Source: Coriobacteriia bacterium
GTDB lineage: Bacteria > Actinomycetota > Coriobacteriia > Anaerosomatales > PALSA-660
Assembly: GCA_030652345.1 (NCBI GenBank)
Contig: JAUSAU010000076.1
Location: 1 to 25,668 of the forward strand
Direction of reading: 5' to 3'
Length of the DNA: 25,668 nt
Shown here: in pieces, positions 23,074-25,668 of the stretch
Layout of the letters: each line of letters opens with the position of its first letter
Position numbering within the stretch: position 1 is the stretch's first letter
The notes under the pieces: generated by a model
What the model was told of the DNA's origin: nothing
Database searches by the model: none
Seen by the model: the letters and a program-made list of their open reading frames with translations, nothing else
Made by a program: the position numbers and the translations under genes

Positions 23074-23959
23074 GCTGGGCGGTGAGCGCGGGGCGACGGC
23101 AGCCGGCGCACGGGGTGATGGGGGAGCGCATGGTCTTCGGATGGCGAGGGCGGGCTGGCGGCGGGGAGCAGCCTGCGGTTCAGGACGCTGCCACATCACG
23201 GGCGGTCGTCCTCGCGGGCGCCGCTGCGGGGGCCACGATCGCCTGCGTGATCGCGGCGATCGTTCTCGGGGCGCTGGCGATGGTCTACTCCGGTTCCGCA
23301 CCGGTATTGGCGCCCCATTCCCTGCAATCGGGGATGCTGGCGTGGCCGATGCCGCTGCTCCTGGTGTCGGCGATCGCCTATCGGCGATGGGTCGGCGGCT
23401 CAGTGGTCGCTCTAGCAGCTTTCGCTGCGGTAGCCGGATTCGTGGTGCTTCTCGACGGGCTGTCGGCAATGGTTATCGGAGGGGGCCTGGTCGGGTCGAC
23501 GGCGGAGTCCGTTCGCGTCGTCGTGTGGGTGCTGACCATCGGCGCCGCCCTGGCGTCAGCACGGGGACTCATTCGCTCCTCGCGCGAATCGGGCGTCGTC
23601 GGCGATGCGGCGGCGGCTCGGTCGCTGGCCCTTCGTTTGGTCATTCCGGGAGTGGTGGTGCTCGCGCTCTTCTCAGTGCCGCTCTGGGTTGTGGCGACAG
23701 CCCAGGCTTTGGCACTCGTCGGAGCGTTGAGCGGCGGCATGTTGTTCATCCGTGGACATAGCGGGCGGCGGCCGATCGTACCTGTCGTGTGTGCTGCGCT
23801 GTGTGCCGGCGGAGCGGCGGTTCTGACAACTCTGGGCAGCGGCCCGGGGCTGTTTCTGTGGGATCTGCGGGTCGGTGTGCTCGGGGCGGTCGCGGTGTGT
23901 GCGCTGGTCGCGGCGGTCTACTTCCTTGTGATGGGGCGCAGGAAGACCTGAGAGCCGCG
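23074..23959 (+). repeat. Tandem duplication, copy 1
   Basis: The unit starts at GCTGGGCGGTGAGCGCGG and ends at CTGAGAGCCGCG. It holds a membrane-protein gene with its upstream and short downstream flank. A second copy begins at 23992, only 32 bp further on. The 5' part (about 100 bp) is almost identical between copies, and the middle of the gene is more diverged. Confidence 0.85.
23118..23951 (+). CDS. Multi-pass membrane protein of unknown family (duplicate 1)
   Basis: This 277-residue protein is read from ATG 23118; ATG 23130 (MVFGWRGR) is an alternative shared with the second copy. A basic Gly/Arg-rich N terminus (FGWRGRAGGG) is followed by about eight membrane segments, for example VVLAGAAAGATIACVIAAIVLGA, GMLAWPMPLLLVSAIAY, ALAAFAAVAGFVVLLDGL, VVWVLTIGAALASARGL, LVIPGVVVLALFSVPLWVV and VAVCALVAAVYFLVMGRR. 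The cytoplasmic loop RSSRESGVVGDAAAARSLALR separates the two halves and is the best-conserved part between the copies. No family was recognised. There are no obvious charged residues inside the membrane segments, which argues against a typical ion-coupled transporter. Confidence 0.72.
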   Translation: MGERMVFGWRGRAGGGEQPAVQDAATSRAVVLAGAAAGATIACVIAAIVLGALAMVYSGSAPVLAPHSLQSGMLAWPMPLLLVSAIAYRRWVGGSVVALAAFAAVAGFVVLLDGLSAMVIGGGLVGSTAESVRVVVWVLTIGAALASARGLIRSSRESGVVGDAAAARSLALRLVIPGVVVLALFSVPLWVVATAQALALVGALSGGMLFIRGHSGRRPIVPVVCAALCAGGAAVLTTLGSGPGLFLWDLRVGVLGAVAVCALVAAVYFLVMGRRKT

Positions 23960-23991
23960 CGCTACGCTCCCCATTCGACTGGCTGCTGTTC

Positions 23992-24896
23992 GCTGGGCGG
24001 TGAGCGCGGGGGCGTCGGCAGTCGGCGCAGGGGATGACGGGGGAGCGCATGGTCTTCGGATGGCGAGGGCGGGCTGGCGGCGGGGAACAGCGTGCGAATC
24101 AGGACGCTGCCACGTCGCGGGCGGTCGTCCTCGCGGGCGCCGCTGCGGGGGCCACGATCGCGTGCGTGATCGCGGCAGTCGTTCTCGGGGTGCTGGAGAT
24201 GGTCTACGCTGGCTCGACGCCGGTGTTGTCGCCTCAGTCTGATCCGTCGGTGATGCTGGCGTGGCCGATGCCGCTGTTGCTGCTGTCGGCGATCGCCTAT
24301 AGGCGATGGGTCGGCGGCCCGGTTGTCGCTCGCGCTGCCTTCGCAGCAGTCGCGGGATTCGTGGTGCTCATCGACGGCTTGTCGGCGTTCATTCCCGATG
24401 GGGGAGATGTTCTGTACGACCTCATAGGGTGGCCAGCCCGACCCCTTCGCGTTCTCTTGTGGGTGCTTGCGATCGGCGCCGCCCTGGCGGCAGCACGGGG
24501 TCTCGTTCGCTCCTCGCGTGAATCGGGCGTCGTCGGCGAAGCGGCCGGCGCTCGTTCGCTCGCCCTTCGCTTGGTCATTCCGGGAGTCGTGGTGCTCATG
24601 TTCATGTCAGTGCCCCTCTTCCCCTGGTCCACGGCCCCGGCGGTGGCACTCACCGGAGCGTTGGGCGGCGGCATCGTGGCCATCCGTGGCCTCACCGGCC
24701 GGTGGCCCATCGTGCCGCTCGTGTGCACCGCGCTGTGCGCGGTCGGAGCGACCTCTCTGGTCCTGTTGGCCGTGCTGGGAGCCTGGCTCTGGAGCAAGGG
24801 TCTGCAGGTCGGTGTACACGGGGCGGTCGCGGCGTGCGCACTGGTCGCGGCGGGCTACTTCCTCGTGATGGGGCGCAGAAGGGCCTGAGAGCCGCG
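23992..24896 (+). repeat. Tandem duplication, copy 2
   Basis: The unit starts with the same GCTGGGCGGTGAGCGCGG and ends with CTGAGAGCCGCG as copy 1. It is 19 bp longer than copy 1, mainly from an insertion in the extracellular-loop region near 24390-24440. The flanking repeats show that the duplication took in non-coding DNA as well as the gene. Confidence 0.85.
24034..24888 (+). CDS. Multi-pass membrane protein of unknown family (duplicate 2)
   Basis: This 284-residue paralogue of the preceding gene is read from ATG 24034 (alternative ATG 24049). It shares the basic Gly/Arg-rich N terminus, the eight hydrophobic segments and the RSSRESGVVGEAAGARSLALR loop. The most divergent part is the loop after the third segment (SAFIPDGGDVLYDLIGWPARP), which is longer and richer in Pro/Asp than in copy 1. 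That suggests different substrates or partners, or relaxed selection. Both copies remain open reading frames without frameshifts, so both are probably functional. No family recognised. The convergent toxin-antitoxin pair begins 27 bp beyond its stop. Confidence 0.72.
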   Translation: MTGERMVFGWRGRAGGGEQRANQDAATSRAVVLAGAAAGATIACVIAAVVLGVLEMVYAGSTPVLSPQSDPSVMLAWPMPLLLLSAIAYRRWVGGPVVARAAFAAVAGFVVLIDGLSAFIPDGGDVLYDLIGWPARPLRVLLWVLAIGAALAAARGLVRSSRESGVVGEAAGARSLALRLVIPGVVVLMFMSVPLFPWSTAPAVALTGALGGGIVAIRGLTGRWPIVPLVCTALCAVGATSLVLLAVLGAWLWSKGLQVGVHGAVAACALVAAGYFLVMGRRRA

Positions 24897-24915
24897 ACCC
24901 GGTGGATCAGGCGCC

Positions 24916-25317
24916 TTAGCTCGGCACAGCGATCGCCTCGGCCACGGTCAGGATCCGGACTTCCTCGTGTGATCCGAGCGCGAGCAGGTGGCGATCGCCG
25001 CTGACGATGATCGTCGCACTGCCGGCCATCGCGGCCTCGAGGACGCGGTTGTCCGCGTCGTGGGCGATGACGTCGACGCGCGTCTCCGGTCGCACGATCG
25101 TCGCGATGCGTGCGATCTGGAGGACGACTGCCTCGACGCGTTCGTGGTCCCAGAGGAACTTGTCGGCGAAGATGCGGGCCAGTTCCGCGAGCAGCGTCGG
25201 CGAGGTCACCAGCGTGAGGTGTCCGGTGATGGCCGCCCGCATAAGCGCCGCGGGGCCTCCGCCGAACACGTAGGCCGAGATCAGCACGTTGGTGTCGAGC
25301 ACGACGACCGGTGTCAC
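24916..25317 (-). CDS. PIN-domain toxin (COG1569-type)
   Basis: This 133-residue protein starts at GTG 25317, overlapping the antitoxin stop by 4 bp (GTGA on the minus strand). PIN-domain toxins are Mg2+-dependent ribonucleases, mostly cutting tRNA, rRNA or mRNA. The four acidic positions expected for the active site are visible: D8 in VVLDTNVLISAYVF, E45 in LLAELARIF, D88 in HDADNRVLEAA and D107 in VSGDRHLL. The 'putative toxin-antitoxin system toxin component, PIN family' type is the best fit, rather than classical VapC. Order (antitoxin first) and overlap are typical. No truncation is seen, so it is probably active when freed. Confidence 0.92.
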   Translation of the reverse strand: MTPVVVLDTNVLISAYVFGGGPAALMRAAITGHLTLVTSPTLLAELARIFADKFLWDHERVEAVVLQIARIATIVRPETRVDVIAHDADNRVLEAAMAGSATIIVSGDRHLLALGSHEEVRILTVAEAIAVPS

Positions 25318-25559
25318 CGCGCCTCGTCGATCAGGCGCTCGATGTCCTCCTCGGTGCGCGCGCCGGCCGCGCGGGCCGTGTCGCGACCGTACACCGCGAG
25401 CTCCTCGAAGACCTCGAGCTCCCGCTGCTCGCTGTAGATGCGCACCATGTCGCGGAACAGCGCGCTCCGACTCCGACCCTCCCGCGCGGCCATCCGCTCC
25501 ACGCGCTCAGCGATCTCAGGCGTGACCGAGAACCCGATAGTAACCGCAGTCCGTCCCAT
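25314..25559 (-). CDS. Ribbon-helix-helix antitoxin
   Basis: This 81-residue protein starts at ATG 25559. The N-terminal ribbon TAVTIGFSVTPEIAERVERMAAREGRSRSALFRDMVRIY is a clear ribbon-helix-helix (CopG-like) DNA-binding domain, with the 'GRSRSALFRD' turn. The C-terminal half (RTEEDIERLIDEAR) is acidic and helical and would wrap the toxin. It should bind the inverted repeat at 25594-25614 and repress its own operon, more strongly when bound to the PIN protein. A purine-rich GAGGAGAGGGG precedes the ATG. Confidence 0.93.
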   Translation of the reverse strand: MGRTAVTIGFSVTPEIAERVERMAAREGRSRSALFRDMVRIYSEQRELEVFEELAVYGRDTARAAGARTEEDIERLIDEAR

Positions 25560-25583
25560 CCCCGACCCCTCTCCTCGCCCCCG

Positions 25584-25612
25584 ATTCTACGCCCGTTGTA
25601 AACCGTCTACAA
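25584..25612 (-). promoter_or_regulatory. Promoter of the toxin-antitoxin operon
   Basis: On the minus strand, TTGTAG (plus positions 25607-25612) and TAGAAT (25584-25589) are separated by 17 bp. Transcription would start near 25577, giving a leader of about 18 nt before the antitoxin ATG. Confidence 0.6.
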
Positions 25613-25614
25613 CG
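25594..25614. promoter_or_regulatory. Inverted-repeat operator of the toxin-antitoxin operon
   Basis: CGTTGTA (25594-25600) and TACAACG (25608-25614) form a perfect 7-bp inverted repeat with a 7-bp spacer. It covers the -35 box and part of the spacer of the operon's promoter, which is where an autorepressing ribbon-helix-helix antitoxin would bind. Confidence 0.65.
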
Positions 25615-25668
25615 CGCTCGTGCCGGCGACCCGCCGCCGGGGTGGGGTGGGGAGGGTCCCGCGCGCAG

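Noticed and set aside
22998..23117. Upstream extension of the first duplicated membrane protein to ATG/GTG 22998.
   Set aside because: The frame in this stretch is not kept in the second copy, which has small insertions and deletions there, so it is unlikely to be coding.

Overview
This is a G+C-rich chromosomal window with densely packed genes, many joined by 4-bp GTGA or ATGA overlaps. The UPF0182 giant membrane protein, PspC and LiaF-like proteins, a Maf protein, HD-GYP proteins and the lack of any phage or IS genes suggest an actinobacterium. A deep-branching, Coriobacteriia-like lineage is possible, but this is inferred from gene content only. No rRNA, tRNA, CRISPR array or transposase was seen.

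Layout. (1) 1-3828, plus strand: a signalling operon with the 3' end of a PAS/histidine kinase, a REC-PAS-GGDEF-EAL protein and an FAD/NAD(P) oxidoreductase, each overlapping the next by 4 bp. It ends at a hairpin shared with a convergent FKBP-type prolyl isomerase (3885-4313, minus). (2) 4632-4985: a small putative winged-helix protein, ending at a strong hairpin. (3) 8361-5065, minus: a HEAT-repeat protein directly abutting an HD-GYP protein. (4) 8546-11617, plus: an envelope cluster with a CNNM/CorC protein, a small LiaI/LiaF-type membrane protein, a LiaF/toast-rack-like protein and a PspC protein, followed by an amidohydrolase and a methyltransferase. (5) 14081-13419, minus: Maf. (6) 14236-17930, plus: a second HEAT-repeat/HD-GYP pair, followed 40 bp later by UPF0182. 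(7) 20743-21801: a terminator, a good promoter, a leader of about 400 nt and a secreted RlpA-like protein with a Lys/Arg/Ala-rich linker. (8) 21935-22984: two small membrane proteins and a stand-alone homologue of the cyanophycin synthetase N-terminal domain. (9) 23074-24896: a tandem duplication of a multi-pass membrane protein gene with its flanks. (10) 25559-24916, minus: an RHH/PIN toxin-antitoxin pair with an inverted repeat over its promoter.

The most interesting feature is the pair of HEAT-repeat/HD-GYP operons. All four proteins begin with the same kind of module of about 130 residues, marked by an [RK]-[AS]-[VL]-x-[LF]-Y-P signature. Two different output types, a scaffold and a putative cyclic-dinucleotide phosphodiesterase, therefore share one N-terminal module and are encoded side by side twice. 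With the REC-PAS-GGDEF-EAL protein, three loci linked to cyclic di-GMP lie within 18 kb, interleaved with cell-envelope genes.
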